DNA of 64,000 nt from an uncultured Collinsella sp. (GCA_902494565.1 CABUTN010000005.1:16157-80156), one strand, 5' to 3'; numbered from the stretch's first letter, positions 48,207 to 56,504 are shown. Numbers and translations are program-made. The notes: generated by a model not told the origin, from the sequence alone.

Positions 48207-48701
48207 CGGGAACTGGCTTCTGAACTCGCGTTTTGGTGCTGCCGAGTACCGCCTGATGCTGTTTCGGCATCGCCTCAGAACAAAGCCACCAGCGAAATAG
48301 TGGGAATAAAAGCCCTCGAACCCTCTGGTTCGAGGGCTTTCTTTTTGCCTCCCTACCTGGGAAAACGGTTCAATTATTCCCGCATGCCCCTACTGGGCGG
48401 CACGGCGGAGCACTCGGCGGTACGGGAATAATGGGGCCCTGCGGGAATAATTCACAATTCGGGTCCCCCGGGGGCCGATTTCGCGCGGGTGAAACTGAGT
48501 TGAAACTGCGAGGCGGATTCAAGCCCTCATCGATTGCATTTGCCCAGGTCAACAAACGGGAATAATAAAACGCGAAAATCGGTTTCCGCAGTTTCGACAA
48601 CCCCGAATGCCGCCGAATAACGCCGTGTATCTTGCTGTATTTTGGCGCGCAATTATTCCTCGAACGGGGCTTCCGGGGTGCCGATTCCATACGGGAATAA
48701 T
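48196..48701. repeat. guaA-end attachment region with CGGGAATAAT array
   Basis: The last codons of guaA (AGTGGGAATAA, 48196-48206) are repeated exactly at 48299-48309. CGGGAATAAT then occurs directly at 48423, 48442, 48557 and 48692, and inverted at 48373; a degraded inverted copy (ATTATTCC) is at 48652. The array precedes an integrase module. These are probably attachment cores, integrase arm sites or scars of repeated insertions. No gene is seen in this stretch. Confidence 0.65.
48309..48347 (+). terminator. Terminator after guaA
   Basis: A perfect 14-bp stem, AAAGCCCTCGAACC with GGTTCGAGGGCTTT, is followed by CTTTTT. Confidence 0.9.
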
Positions 48702-48703
48702 GG

Positions 48704-48731
48704 AACAGCCTCCGGAGAACCGGAGGCTGTT
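48704..48731 (-). terminator. Hairpin after the XRE repressor gene
   Basis: A perfect 12-bp stem, AACAGCCTCCGG with CCGGAGGCTGTT, and a four-base loop lie 32 bp past the stop of the repressor. Only short T-runs follow. Confidence 0.6.
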
Positions 48732-48763
48732 CGCAAGAAAACGTCAATTCACCTGGGAAGATG

Positions 48764-49177
48764 TCAGATAGAGGCCTTCCAGTCGGCGTATGCGGCCCCG
48801 TCGAGTTCGCCGCGCTCGAGCTCAGCGCGCTTTTCCGCCCAGGTCTTGATTGACTGCGCGAGCTTGGGGGCATGCGGTGCCCCGGGGTCGACCGTCAGGC
48901 CCATGCCGTCCTCGCTAGGGACGAGGCCGTAGCCCTCCTCCAGCTGCAGCAGCAGGGCCATGAGGTCTCGAGACGTCTCGACGCCGTAGTCCTTGAGCGC
49001 GCCCTCGGAGACCCCGAGCGCCTTCGCGATCTTCTCGAGCAGCTCGGGCTTAACCGCGCGGATGCCGCTCTCATAGTGCCTGATTGCGCCCTCGGTGAGC
49101 CCCACGGCATCGGCGAGCTGGGCCTGCGTAAAGCCCTTCGCCTTGCGATGCCGCCGAATGTTGTCGCCTGTCGCCAT
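48764..49177 (-). CDS. XRE-family repressor of the integrated element
   Basis: This 137-residue protein has an N-terminal helix-turn-helix (FTQAQLADAVGLTEGAIRHYESG) and a C-terminal part of unknown fold ending in a helical segment. It is divergent from the excisionase/integrase genes, with many CGTAC motifs between, so it probably keeps the element quiescent. It is the first gene of the element next to guaA. Confidence 0.85.
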   Translation of the reverse strand: MATGDNIRRHRKAKGFTQAQLADAVGLTEGAIRHYESGIRAVKPELLEKIAKALGVSEGALKDYGVETSRDLMALLLQLEEGYGLVPSEDGMGLTVDPGAPHAPKLAQSIKTWAEKRAELERGELDGAAYADWKASI

Positions 49178-49215
49178 GTGCCCTCCTATAGATTTCGTCG
49201 GCGACCATTCTATCA

Positions 49216-49300
49216 GCGTACGAGTTTGTACGCAATTCTATTGACAGTACAGATACGTACTATTATTCTCGGGAATACGAGCGTACGTATACGTACGGAT
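49216..49300 (+). promoter_or_regulatory. Promoter and CGTACG-type operators of excisionase/integrase
   Basis: TTGACA (49241-49246) and TATTCT (49264-49269) with 17-bp spacing form a good promoter. It is surrounded by repeated GTACG/CGTAC motifs at about 49217, 49227, 49255, 49283 and 49291. The repeats overlap the promoter, as expected for repression by the XRE protein. Similar CGTACG motifs recur before parA at 54.0 kb. Confidence 0.65.
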
Positions 49301-49316
49301 AGATAGGAGGTCCAAG

Positions 49317-49532
49317 ATGGAACAGCCGGTGGCAAAGACGCCGAGGCCGAGCATGCTCACCGCCGACGAGGTGGCGGAGCGCCTGAAGATCAAGAAAGGC
49401 AGCGCCTACGAGGTCATCCGCCAGATGAACAAGGAGCAGGAGGCCCTCGGGCGCGTGGTGATCCGCGGACGCGTCCGCAGCGACCTGTTCGATGCCCGCT
49501 ACTTCCCGGAGGTCAACGATGCCAGCCTATAA
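49317..49532 (+). CDS. Excisionase-like helix-turn-helix protein
   Basis: This 71-residue basic protein contains LTADEVAERLKIKKGSAYEVIRQMN, a MerR-like winged-helix of the excisionase/helix-turn-helix-17 type. It is preceded by TAGGAGG and overlaps the integrase start by 14 bp. It probably directs the integrase toward excision. It stands in the usual xis-int order. Confidence 0.82.
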   Translation: MEQPVAKTPRPSMLTADEVAERLKIKKGSAYEVIRQMNKEQEALGRVVIRGRVRSDLFDARYFPEVNDASL

Positions 49533-50592
49533 GGACAAGAAGACGGGGCTCTTCTACGTGCAGTTCTACTACCGCGACGCGCGCGGGGCCAAGCGGCACA
49601 AGACGAAGAAGGGATTCCAGACCGAGCTCGAGGCGCTTCTGTGGGAGAAGAACTTCAAGGCGCTCAAGGACGACGCCATGGACATGACCTTCGCCGACTT
49701 CTGCAAGGTCTACGAGGCGGAGGTGAGGCCGAGGGTCCGCGAGCACACCTGGCTCACCAAGGAGAACATCATCCAGAGCAAGCTCCTGCCGTTCTTCGGC
49801 GACATGCGCATGTGCGACATACGGCCCGTCGACATCGTCAGGTGGCAGAACTCCCTCACTGGATCAACAAGGGCGGACGGCGACGGCTTCAAGCCCACGT
49901 ACCTGAGGATCATCAACAACCAGCTAAACGCCATCTTCAACCACGCCGAGCGCTACTACAGCCTGGAGAAGAACCCCGTCCACAAGGTGGACAAGATGGG
50001 CAGCAAGGAGGCCGGCGAGATGCAGTTCTGGACCAAGGACGAGTACCTCCGCTTCTCGGAGGCCATCTCCGACAAACCACTCGCCTTCTACGCTTTCGAG
50101 GTGCTCTACTGGATGGGCATACGCTGCGGCGAGCTCATGGCGCTCACGCCCTCGGACTTCCTGATGGAGACGTCGGAGCTGCGCATAAACAAGTCCTACC
50201 AGCGCCTGCGCGGCGAGGACGTGATCACGAAGCCGAAGACGCGCAAATCGGTGCGCACGATCAAGATGCCCGCGTTCCTCCGCGACGAGATGGCGGAGTT
50301 CATCGAGATGCGCGATGACGTGGCGCCCGACGAGCGGCTTTTCGGCTTCACGAAGCACTTCCTCGTGCACGAGATGGACCGCGGCTGCAAGGCGTCGGGC
50401 GTCAAGCGGATACGCATCCACGACCTTCGCCACAGCCACGTGAGCCTGCTCATCAACATGGGCTTCTCCGCCCTCGACATCGCCGAGCGCGTGGGACACG
50501 AGGCCATCGACATCACATACCGCTACGCGCACCTTTTCCCCGCCAAGCGCGCGCAGATCGCCGACGCGCTCTCCGAGCTGAGGGGCGAATAG
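49519..50592 (+). CDS. int: Tyrosine integrase
   Basis: This 357-residue site-specific recombinase has an N-terminal arm-binding part (PAYKDKKTGLFYVQFYYRD), a core-binding SAM-like domain and a catalytic domain. Catalytic residues are R202 (GIRCGEL), H301 and R304 (HDLRHSH), H327 (VGH) and the nucleophile Y336 (YRYAH). I chose ATG 49519, after GGAGG. Its position next to guaA suggests it recognises the guaA 3' end. Confidence 0.93.
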   Translation: MPAYKDKKTGLFYVQFYYRDARGAKRHKTKKGFQTELEALLWEKNFKALKDDAMDMTFADFCKVYEAEVRPRVREHTWLTKENIIQSKLLPFFGDMRMCDIRPVDIVRWQNSLTGSTRADGDGFKPTYLRIINNQLNAIFNHAERYYSLEKNPVHKVDKMGSKEAGEMQFWTKDEYLRFSEAISDKPLAFYAFEVLYWMGIRCGELMALTPSDFLMETSELRINKSYQRLRGEDVITKPKTRKSVRTIKMPAFLRDEMAEFIEMRDDVAPDERLFGFTKHFLVHEMDRGCKASGVKRIRIHDLRHSHVSLLINMGFSALDIAERVGHEAIDITYRYAHLFPAKRAQIADALSELRGE

Positions 50593-50593
50593 G

Positions 50594-50974
50594 ATGCCGT
50601 GCGAGAACGGCGCCCGCAAGCGCAGCAAGACGATGGCGTTCCGCTGCACCCCGGAGGAGTACGAGCTGATCGCCAACATGGCCGCCTGGAGCGGCATGAG
50701 CAGGCAGGACTACATCATGGCGAGGCTGACCGGGACCGAGATAACGGTGAGGCCGTCGTCGCGGACGCAACGGGCGCTGCGCGACTCCATGAAGGGACTG
50801 GCGGAGCGGCTCCTCGCCGTGTGCGACGCCGATGAGCTCGATGCGGACCTCCAAAGGCAGCTCGCTCTGGTCATGGAGATCTTCAACGGGTTCGGCGAGG
50901 CGCCGCCGCCCGGAAGGCGCGCAAAGCGCGAGAAAGGGCCCAGCGACGATCTCTTCGGGATGTCTCGATGCTAA
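50594..50974 (+). CDS. MobC-like/ribbon-helix-helix accessory protein
   Basis: A 126-residue basic protein with TMAFRCTPEEYELIANMAAWSGMSRQDYI, resembling the DNA-binding start of MobC-type relaxosome proteins and of mobilization accessory proteins. It begins 2 bp after the integrase. Its place with the integrase, not the relaxase, is unusual, and a second MobC-like gene lies before the relaxase at 56.1 kb. It may be a second relaxosome factor or a regulator. Confidence 0.6.
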   Translation: MPCENGARKRSKTMAFRCTPEEYELIANMAAWSGMSRQDYIMARLTGTEITVRPSSRTQRALRDSMKGLAERLLAVCDADELDADLQRQLALVMEIFNGFGEAPPPGRRAKREKGPSDDLFGMSRC

Positions 50975-51084
50975 TCCCGGGCCGCGATTGGGAGACGCAA
51001 CCGCTTCCGGGCGCACGCGCGCGGGCCGGCGCGGCGAGGGACCGCAGGCGCGATGCGTGGGCAACCAAGGCAATCAGAGGCAAC

Positions 51085-51116
51085 TTGATGAAAAAGGTAT
51101 ATACTATTTTCATCAA
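51085..51116 (+). promoter_or_regulatory. Inverted repeat operator of the AbiE pair
   Basis: Perfect arms TTGATGAAAA and TTTTCATCAA flank TATACT-like bases, immediately before the ribosome site of the antitoxin. AbiEi proteins bind such inverted repeats to repress their own operon. Confidence 0.65.
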
Positions 51117-51130
51117 AAAGGAGGAACGCT

Positions 51131-51748
51131 ATGACAGAAGCAGAGGCCATCGCTAAGCGCATAGAGAGCTTCGGCGCCGGCAAGGCCTTCACAGCCGCCG
51201 ACTTCTCCGACGTCGCAGGCCGACGCAATGCTGCCAACGCGCTCGGGCGCTTGCATGCAAAGGGAGGGATCGCCCGCGCCATCCGCGGCGTCTACTACGC
51301 GCCGGAGCGCAGCGCGCTCATGGGCACCGAGGTGCCGGCCAGCGCCGACGAGGTCGTGCGCGCCGTCGCCCGCGCCAACAAGTGGATCGTCGCACCGTCC
51401 GGCGACGCGGCGCTCAATGCGCTGGGCCTCGACACGCAGGTGCCCGCTAAGCTCGTCTACGTCAGCAGCGGTCCGTACAAGCGCTACGAGTACGGGCCGT
51501 ACGATATCGAGCTCCGGCACCGCGCCAACCGCGACCTGCTCGACTGCTCGCGGATCACCTGCACCATCGTGCAGGCCCTCAAGGCGCTCGGACGCGAGAA
51601 CGTGGGCGACGAGGAAATCGGAACGCTCGCGCGCAACCTCACGGAAGAGCAGGCCGGCGCGTTCCTGGAAGAGTCGGCGGGGCTCACCTCCTGGGTCGCC
51701 GACGCCGCGAAGAAGATATGGGAGGCGAAGCATGGACAGGATCGCTAG
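51131..51748 (+). CDS. AbiEi-like antitoxin of a type IV toxin-antitoxin pair
   Basis: This 205-residue protein has an N-terminal winged helix (AFTAADFSDVAGRRNAANALGRL) and the AbiEi-type core IARAIRGVYYAPERS and IVAPSGDAALNALGL. It represses the operon and counteracts the downstream nucleotidyltransferase. AAAGGAGG precedes the ATG. It overlaps the toxin gene by 17 bp. AbiE pairs give phage abortive infection and stabilise mobile elements. Confidence 0.87.
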   Translation: MTEAEAIAKRIESFGAGKAFTAADFSDVAGRRNAANALGRLHAKGGIARAIRGVYYAPERSALMGTEVPASADEVVRAVARANKWIVAPSGDAALNALGLDTQVPAKLVYVSSGPYKRYEYGPYDIELRHRANRDLLDCSRITCTIVQALKALGRENVGDEEIGTLARNLTEEQAGAFLEESAGLTSWVADAAKKIWEAKHGQDR

Positions 51749-52727
51749 GGCCTCGACCGGCGAGCGCAGAATGGTCTTCGAGGCCGCCGCGCAGAGGATG
51801 GCGCTTGCGCCGGCCGTCGTCGAGAAGGACTTCTGGGTGTGCTACACCTTGGACCACCTTTTCCACAGAAGCGGCTTCGCCGAGTCCATGGTGTTCAAGG
51901 GCGGCACGAGCCTGTCGAAGGCTTTCGGGCTCATCGAGCGCTTCTCGGAGGACATCGACCTCATACTCGATTGGCGACTCCTGGGCTACGGCGAGGACGA
52001 ACCGTGGGAGCCGCGCAGCAACTCGGCGCAGGAGCGGTTCAAGGCCGACAGCATCGAGCGCACGAACGCCTTCCTGGCCGACGCCTTCGTCCCGAAGCTC
52101 AGGGCCACGCTCTCCGAGTCCCTCGGCACCGAAGCGTCCGTTAGGTGCGGGGCCGAGGAGGAGACCGTGTACTTCGACTACCCGCGCTCCTACGAGTCGG
52201 CGGGCACGCTCGACACCATCAAGCTGGAGATAGGACCCATGGCGGCATGGTCGCCCTCCGAGGAGGCGGCGATAACCCCGTACGCGGCGGACGTGGTTCC
52301 GTTCGGGCCCGAGCTGTCGACCACGGTGCGCACCGCGAGTCCCGAGCGCACGTTCTGGGAGAAGGCCACCATCCTGCACCAGGAAGCCAACAGGCCCGAG
52401 GGCAAGGCTATGCCCAGGCGCTACTCCCGCCATTACTACGACATGTACCGCCTCGGCCACTCGTTCGTGCTCGGCCGCGCCGTAGCGCAGCCCGGCCTCC
52501 TCGAACAGGTCGTCAGGTTCAAAGAGAAGTTCTACCGCACGCCGTGGGCCAAGCTGGCCGATGCGAGGCCCGGCACGCTCAGGCTCGCCCCTCCAAAGGG
52601 CAGGCTCGACGAGTTGGCGGCCGATTACGCCTCGATGAGGCCGATGCTGTTCGGCAGCTACCCAAGCATCGATGAGATAGTCGCCTACATGGCGGAGCTC
52701 GAGGAGACCATCAACGGGCTAAGCTGA
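51732..52727 (+). CDS. AbiEii-like nucleotidyltransferase toxin
   Basis: This 331-residue protein has the nucleotidyltransferase motifs FKGGTSLSK (residues 56-63) and the catalytic pair SEDIDLIL (D74 and D76). A conserved EKATILHQEANRP segment follows, as in AbiEii. I chose ATG 51732, coupled to the antitoxin, because the longer frame from 51228 lies inside the antitoxin gene in another frame. It is thought to modify tRNA or nucleotides when released. Confidence 0.87.
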   Translation: MDRIARASTGERRMVFEAAAQRMALAPAVVEKDFWVCYTLDHLFHRSGFAESMVFKGGTSLSKAFGLIERFSEDIDLILDWRLLGYGEDEPWEPRSNSAQERFKADSIERTNAFLADAFVPKLRATLSESLGTEASVRCGAEEETVYFDYPRSYESAGTLDTIKLEIGPMAAWSPSEEAAITPYAADVVPFGPELSTTVRTASPERTFWEKATILHQEANRPEGKAMPRRYSRHYYDMYRLGHSFVLGRAVAQPGLLEQVVRFKEKFYRTPWAKLADARPGTLRLAPPKGRLDELAADYASMRPMLFGSYPSIDEIVAYMAELEETINGLS

Positions 52728-53016
52728 TCAAGGGCGCTCCAATTCCGGGCGCCTGCCGGAATCGAAGAGGCGGGGCGGGCAACGCGACGGCTTTCCCGCC
52801 GAGAGCGGAGCGTTCCCTTTCGACGGGCGGCGTTGAGAACAGGCTCTTCTCGCTTATCGACCTCAGAGCCAGGGTGCCCTCGACGTCGAGCGGGTCCAGC
52901 TGGTCGGCGTGCGCCAGGGACTCGAGCAGCTGGTCCAAGCCCCTTGCCAGCCTCCCCGCATCGCTCACGGCATCGATCAGCTCGATGCGCTCCATCTTCT
53001 CTTCGTAGCCCATCAT
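52711..53016 (-). CDS. Small unknown protein convergent with AbiEii
   Basis: A 101-residue frame starts at ATG 53016 (or the next ATG at 53013) after a strong AAAAGGAGG site. The N-terminal half (YEEKMERIELIDAVSDAG, RGLDQLLESLAHADQLD) is helical and acidic. The C-terminal half is basic, proline-rich and less convincing. It overlaps the end of the toxin gene by 17 bp on the opposite strand. I do not recognise it. The long upstream extension of this frame is rejected. Confidence 0.6.
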   Translation of the reverse strand: MMGYEEKMERIELIDAVSDAGRLARGLDQLLESLAHADQLDPLDVEGTLALRSISEKSLFSTPPVERERSALGGKAVALPAPPLRFRQAPGIGAPLISLAR

Positions 53017-53563
53017 CTGCTTTCCTCCTTTTCTCAACGGACGTGTTGCACAGCCCTGTAGCCGTTCCGCGCGGAGGGCCGCCCCGCCGCCAGCGGTCCC
53101 GTGCGCATATCGGCCGCAAGCGGCACGGGAAAGCCGTCCGTCCCGATTCATGCTGCGGCACTGCAACCTGAGGTCACGCCGCCGTCCCCGCCGCGATATC
53201 ATCACCAACCCCCACGAGAGCCCCAGCAACCGCCGACGGGTCGCATCCCATGCCCGGAGGGTCTCGGCGCCCACGCCGGATTCCATGCCGCACGCCTCCG
53301 CCCCTCCGACCTGAAACCCGCCCCGGCGCTCCTTGGACGCGCAGGGTCGCACGCCGGCGGGCAGCCAGCAAGGGCCGCGACACTTTTTCGGGTTCTTCGC
53401 CCCATGCGCTCCGCGCGCGAACAACGCGAAAAACTGCCGTCGGGAGACTTCTACAACCACGCCCGACTTCGCTTCCTCCCTTGCAGGCACGCCCGCGCTG
53501 CATGCGACTCACGCGGCGCAAGGCACGCCACAGGGGCGGGCCTCAGAGTCTAAGGAGCAAGAC
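53017..53563. other. Long GC-rich region without a supported gene
   Basis: Several overlapping frames cross this stretch, but none has a good ribosome site, and their products are rich in arginine, proline and alanine as chance GC-rich frames are. It could hold decayed genes or an element-specific control region. I see no long repeats. Confidence 0.5.
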
Positions 53564-53935
53564 ATGAACGACATGAAGGAAAAGGCGATGGGCGCGGTCA
53601 GGACCTTCCTCGAGCGCAAGGGCTACGAGATCGTCGACGAGGCCTGGCAGGGGCCCGAGGGCATCGGCGGGATCGACCTCGTGGCGGTGGACGAGGACGG
53701 GACCCTGGTCTTCATCGACGCCACGGTCCGCATCGGGACGGACGGCTTCCCCGAGGCCCACAGGGCGCGCGGGCTGCGCGAGGCGCTGGCGGCGACGTGG
53801 CTCGCCGGCAACAGCGACGACTACGCCGACACCCCGGTCCGCTTCGACGAGGTGGCGATGATGGTCGTCAAGGAGAACCGAGCGCTCCTGCGCCACCACG
53901 TCAACTGCTTCGGCGAGATGGAGCCGCTCTCCTAG
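53564..53935 (+). CDS. YraN-like protein with altered nuclease residues
   Basis: This 123-residue protein matches the YraN/UPF0102 restriction-endonuclease-like fold: GYEIVDEAWQGPEGIGGIDLVAV then TLVFIDATVRIG. Ordinary YraN has GEIDLIA and VFVEVKTR; here the glutamate is glycine and EVK is IDATV, so the nuclease site looks lost or changed. AAGGAG precedes the ATG. It belongs to the element and is not the chromosomal yraN. It may be a DNA-binding or regulatory variant. Confidence 0.78.
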   Translation: MNDMKEKAMGAVRTFLERKGYEIVDEAWQGPEGIGGIDLVAVDEDGTLVFIDATVRIGTDGFPEAHRARGLREALAATWLAGNSDDYADTPVRFDEVAMMVVKENRALLRHHVNCFGEMEPLS

Positions 53936-53943
53936 GCGGCGCG

Positions 53944-53969
53944 CCCGGCCCCGGGCTCCCGGGGCCGGG
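53944..53969 (+). terminator. GC-rich hairpin after the YraN-like gene
   Basis: An 11-bp stem, CCCGGCCCCGG with CCGGGGCCGGG, and a four-base loop occur; no T-run follows. Confidence 0.5.
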
Positions 53970-53990
53970 CTTCCCCGAAACCCGGCCCCT

Positions 53991-54070
53991 GTACCACGAA
54001 AGCGTACATATCCGTACGTTTTCGTGGTACACTCCGCTTGTCGGACAAATCCGTACGGTTTTGTCCCGAC
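53991..54070 (+). promoter_or_regulatory. Tandem inverted repeats before parA
   Basis: The first dyad has outer arms GTACCACGAAA (53991-54001) and TTTCGTGGTAC (54020-54030), with inner CGTAC/GTACG. The second, with arms GTCGGACAAA and TTTTGTCCCGAC, encloses CCGTACGG (54040-54070). The CCGTACG core matches motifs in the integrase promoter. They may be operators or a parS-like centromere. Confidence 0.55.
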
Positions 54071-54139
54071 GCTCCGAGACTCGGGGCGCGCCGGACCGGA
54101 TGCGGCGAGGCGCGCCCCACGCTAGAGAGGACGCGACCC

Positions 54140-54904
54140 ATGCGCACGATAGCCATTTCCAACTACAAGGGCGGCGTCGGCAAGACGACGACCGCCGTGA
54201 ACCTGGCGGCGATCTTCGCCGCCCGGGGCCTTCGGACCCTGCTCGTCGACCTCGACCCGCAGGCGTCGGCCACCGACTTCTTCGGCCTCTACGACCGCGC
54301 CGCCTCCGAGCGCCGCACCTCGGTCGAGCTGCTCTACGGCGGCGCGCCCGTGGAAGAGGTCGCCTACGCCGCCGGGGAGGGCCTCGACGTGGTGGCCTCG
54401 ACCATCGACCTCGTCGACCAGAACGAGATGCTCCTGCGCGAGCAGCGACTCAAGTTCGCCCTCGACGACGCCTCGGGCTCCTACGACGTCTGCCTCATCG
54501 ACTGCAGCCCCGTGATGCGCAGGCTCGCCTTCAACGCCTACCTCGCCGCAGCGGAGGGCGGCATGGTCGTCATCCCCGTGAAGCTCGACTCCACCGTGAT
54601 GCGCGGCACTGCGCTCACCGTGGAGGCGACGCGCTCCATCTCAGACGCCCTGCGCATGCCCACGCCCAGATGGAAGATACTGCGCACCTGCGTGCCCGGC
54701 CGCATGACCAACGCCGAGGCCACGGGAGCGGCCGTGCTCGACGGGTTCTTCCCGGGCGAGCAGTTCGAGACGGTCATCCACGCGAGCAGCAAGGTCTGCG
54801 AGGGCAGCTGGCAGTGGAAGCCGGTGGCCGCCTTCGAGCCGGGGAGCCGTCCCGCGCGCGACTACGAGGCGCTCGCAGACGAGGTGTCCCGTGAGCTCGC
54901 CTAG
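54140..54904 (+). CDS. parA: ParA-family ATPase
   Basis: This 254-residue deviant-Walker ATPase starts MRTIAISNYKGGVGKTTTAVNL, has LLVDLDPQASATDFFG and a DCSPVMRR switch. With ParB it should segregate the excised circular form or position the conjugation machinery. I chose ATG 54140, after GAGAGGACG; the longer frame from 54038 lies in the operator region. It overlaps parB by 14 bp. Confidence 0.9.
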   Translation: MRTIAISNYKGGVGKTTTAVNLAAIFAARGLRTLLVDLDPQASATDFFGLYDRAASERRTSVELLYGGAPVEEVAYAAGEGLDVVASTIDLVDQNEMLLREQRLKFALDDASGSYDVCLIDCSPVMRRLAFNAYLAAAEGGMVVIPVKLDSTVMRGTALTVEATRSISDALRMPTPRWKILRTCVPGRMTNAEATGAAVLDGFFPGEQFETVIHASSKVCEGSWQWKPVAAFEPGSRPARDYEALADEVSRELA

Positions 54905-55847
54905 CCAGGTGGCCGCGGGCTTCACCATCACGGGGCTCCTCGACGGCGCTGCGCGCACCCGCGGGCGCTATCCGGTGTCCGAGATCGCGGTGGCCGACAT
55001 CGCCGACCACCCGGCGAACGCCGCGTACTCCATGGACCCGGCGGGCATAGCCGAGCTCGCCGAGTCGATACGCCAGGACGGCCTCACCGACCTGCCGCTC
55101 GTGCGCAAGGTCGGCGACGGCTCGTGGCAGATGGTCTCCGGGCACCGCCGCAAGGCCGCCTACGCGCTGCTCGCCAAGGACGACCCCGCCTACGAGAGGA
55201 TGCCCTGCCGCGTGATAGAGGGCATCGACGATGAGCGGGCGGTGACGCTGCTCCACGCCGCGAACTACTTCACCCGCGCGCTCACCGTGACCGAGCGCGC
55301 CGCCGCGACCGAGGCGCTCAGGGGCGACGCCGTGCGCCTGCGCTCCGAGGACCCGTCGCTTTCCGGCATGCGCGTCGACGACGTGAAGGCCGCCATCATC
55401 GAGCGGCAGACGGGCCGCAAGGTCTCCGGCAAGACCATCGCGCGCGAGGAGAGGCTTGCCCGCAGGATCGCCGAGGACCTCTCGCCCGAGTGGGCCGCCG
55501 AGGCCGACCGCGGCAACCTCAGCGCCGAGGCGGTGCGCTCGCTCGCGTGCATGCCGAAGGAGCGCCAGGCGGAGATGCACGCCGCCATGGAGCCCTGGCG
55601 GCGCACCAAGCGGGAGCTCTCCGACTACGTGAGGAGCGAGGGGAAGGCCCAGGCCGGCCCCGACGGGCGCATCGCCAAGGCCGCGAGGCTCGTCGCCGAC
55701 TTCCTCGAGAGCCCGCCCGAGAGCCCGAGCGCGGCCGACCTCTCGCTGCTGCGCGAGATGGCGCTCATGACCGCGCCGTACGCGGATGCGGGCATCGATG
55801 TCCGAAAGCGTCGCAGAAGGGCCTCAGGCCCGAAATCCAGCAAGTAG
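54891..55847 (+). CDS. parB: ParB-family DNA-binding protein
   Basis: This 318-residue protein starts with GTG at 54891 inside the end of parA, as in coupled partition genes. It has the ParB N-terminal nuclease-like domain (NAAYSMDPAGIAELAESIRQ, VSGHRRKAAY) and a helical DNA-binding middle. The C terminus is basic (RKRRRRASGPK). It would bind a parS-like site, possibly the dyads before parA. Confidence 0.88.
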   Translation: MSSPSQVAAGFTITGLLDGAARTRGRYPVSEIAVADIADHPANAAYSMDPAGIAELAESIRQDGLTDLPLVRKVGDGSWQMVSGHRRKAAYALLAKDDPAYERMPCRVIEGIDDERAVTLLHAANYFTRALTVTERAAATEALRGDAVRLRSEDPSLSGMRVDDVKAAIIERQTGRKVSGKTIAREERLARRIAEDLSPEWAAEADRGNLSAEAVRSLACMPKERQAEMHAAMEPWRRTKRELSDYVRSEGKAQAGPDGRIAKAARLVADFLESPPESPSAADLSLLREMALMTAPYADAGIDVRKRRRRASGPKSSK

Positions 55848-55848
55848 C

Positions 55849-55882
55849 CTATGGCGTCCGACATCGCGTCGGGCGTCCATAG
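55849..55882 (+). other. Candidate oriT hairpin
   Basis: Arms CTATGGCGTCCGAC (55849-55862) and GTCGGGCGTCCATAG (55868-55882) form an imperfect stem-loop. It lies in the non-coding gap just before the MobC/relaxase genes, the usual place for a transfer origin. A nick site cannot be assigned by eye. Confidence 0.35.
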
Positions 55883-56057
55883 CACTTGGGGACCGGGCGG
55901 CCTCGGACCCGTCATGCCGCGGGCCGTTCGGGAGCCCGCTTTCGCGAGGCCCGGTCCCAGAGGTGGCGCCCGAGCCGGGCCGCCGCCTGCGGGGGATCCC
56001 CCGCGCCCCTAGAGAGACGCGCCCGCCGCACGGCGGGCCCGAGGAAAGGAATCCGTC

Positions 56058-56504
56058 ATGGAAGAGGAAGCCGGCGCCGCCAAAGGCAAGGAGCGCCGCG
56101 TCACGTTCCGCATGGAGGGAGGCGACTACGACGCGCTCTGCGAGCGGTGCGAGCGCGCCGGCCTCAGCAAGTCGGAGTACCTGCGCTACCTCGTTCGCAT
56201 ACCGCTGTCGACGGAGGCCAACGCGGGAGACGAGCACCGCATACTCGTGGACCGCAGAGCCCTGTGGGCGATGTCGCGAGAGCTCACGAAGTGGGGCTAC
56301 CACTACAACCAGGCCGTGCACGCGATGAACCTCATCAACTTCCACGCCCGCCACGGGCACGTCGACCGCGACCTCGTCGCGGATAGCATCCCGACGATCG
56401 AGCGCGAGCTCGCCGACGTGAACGCCGCGGCCCGCGAGATGGCGGCGGAGCTCGGGCGCATCGGCGCCGACTCTCTCGTGGAGGGCTCGCCATGCCGATC
56501 CTGA
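56058..56504 (+). CDS. MobC-like relaxosome protein
   Basis: This 148-residue protein has a ribbon-helix-helix-type start (ERRVTFRMEGGDYDALCERCERAGLSKSEYLRYLV) and a helical C-terminal half with YNQAVHAMNLINFHAR, as in MobC-type accessory factors. GAGGAAAGGAA precedes the ATG. It overlaps the relaxase by 13 bp, which supports its role at oriT. Confidence 0.82.
   Translation: MEEEAGAAKGKERRVTFRMEGGDYDALCERCERAGLSKSEYLRYLVRIPLSTEANAGDEHRILVDRRALWAMSRELTKWGYHYNQAVHAMNLINFHARHGHVDRDLVADSIPTIERELADVNAAAREMAAELGRIGADSLVEGSPCRS

Noticed and set aside
48350..48710. CRISPR array formed by the CGGGAATAAT repeats
   Set aside because: The repeats are only 10 bp, unevenly spaced and in both orientations, with no cas genes nearby.
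53174..53521. Possible small genes in the 53.0-53.56 kb gap
   Set aside because: All frames are Arg/Pro-rich with no ribosome site, as expected for chance frames in GC-rich DNA.
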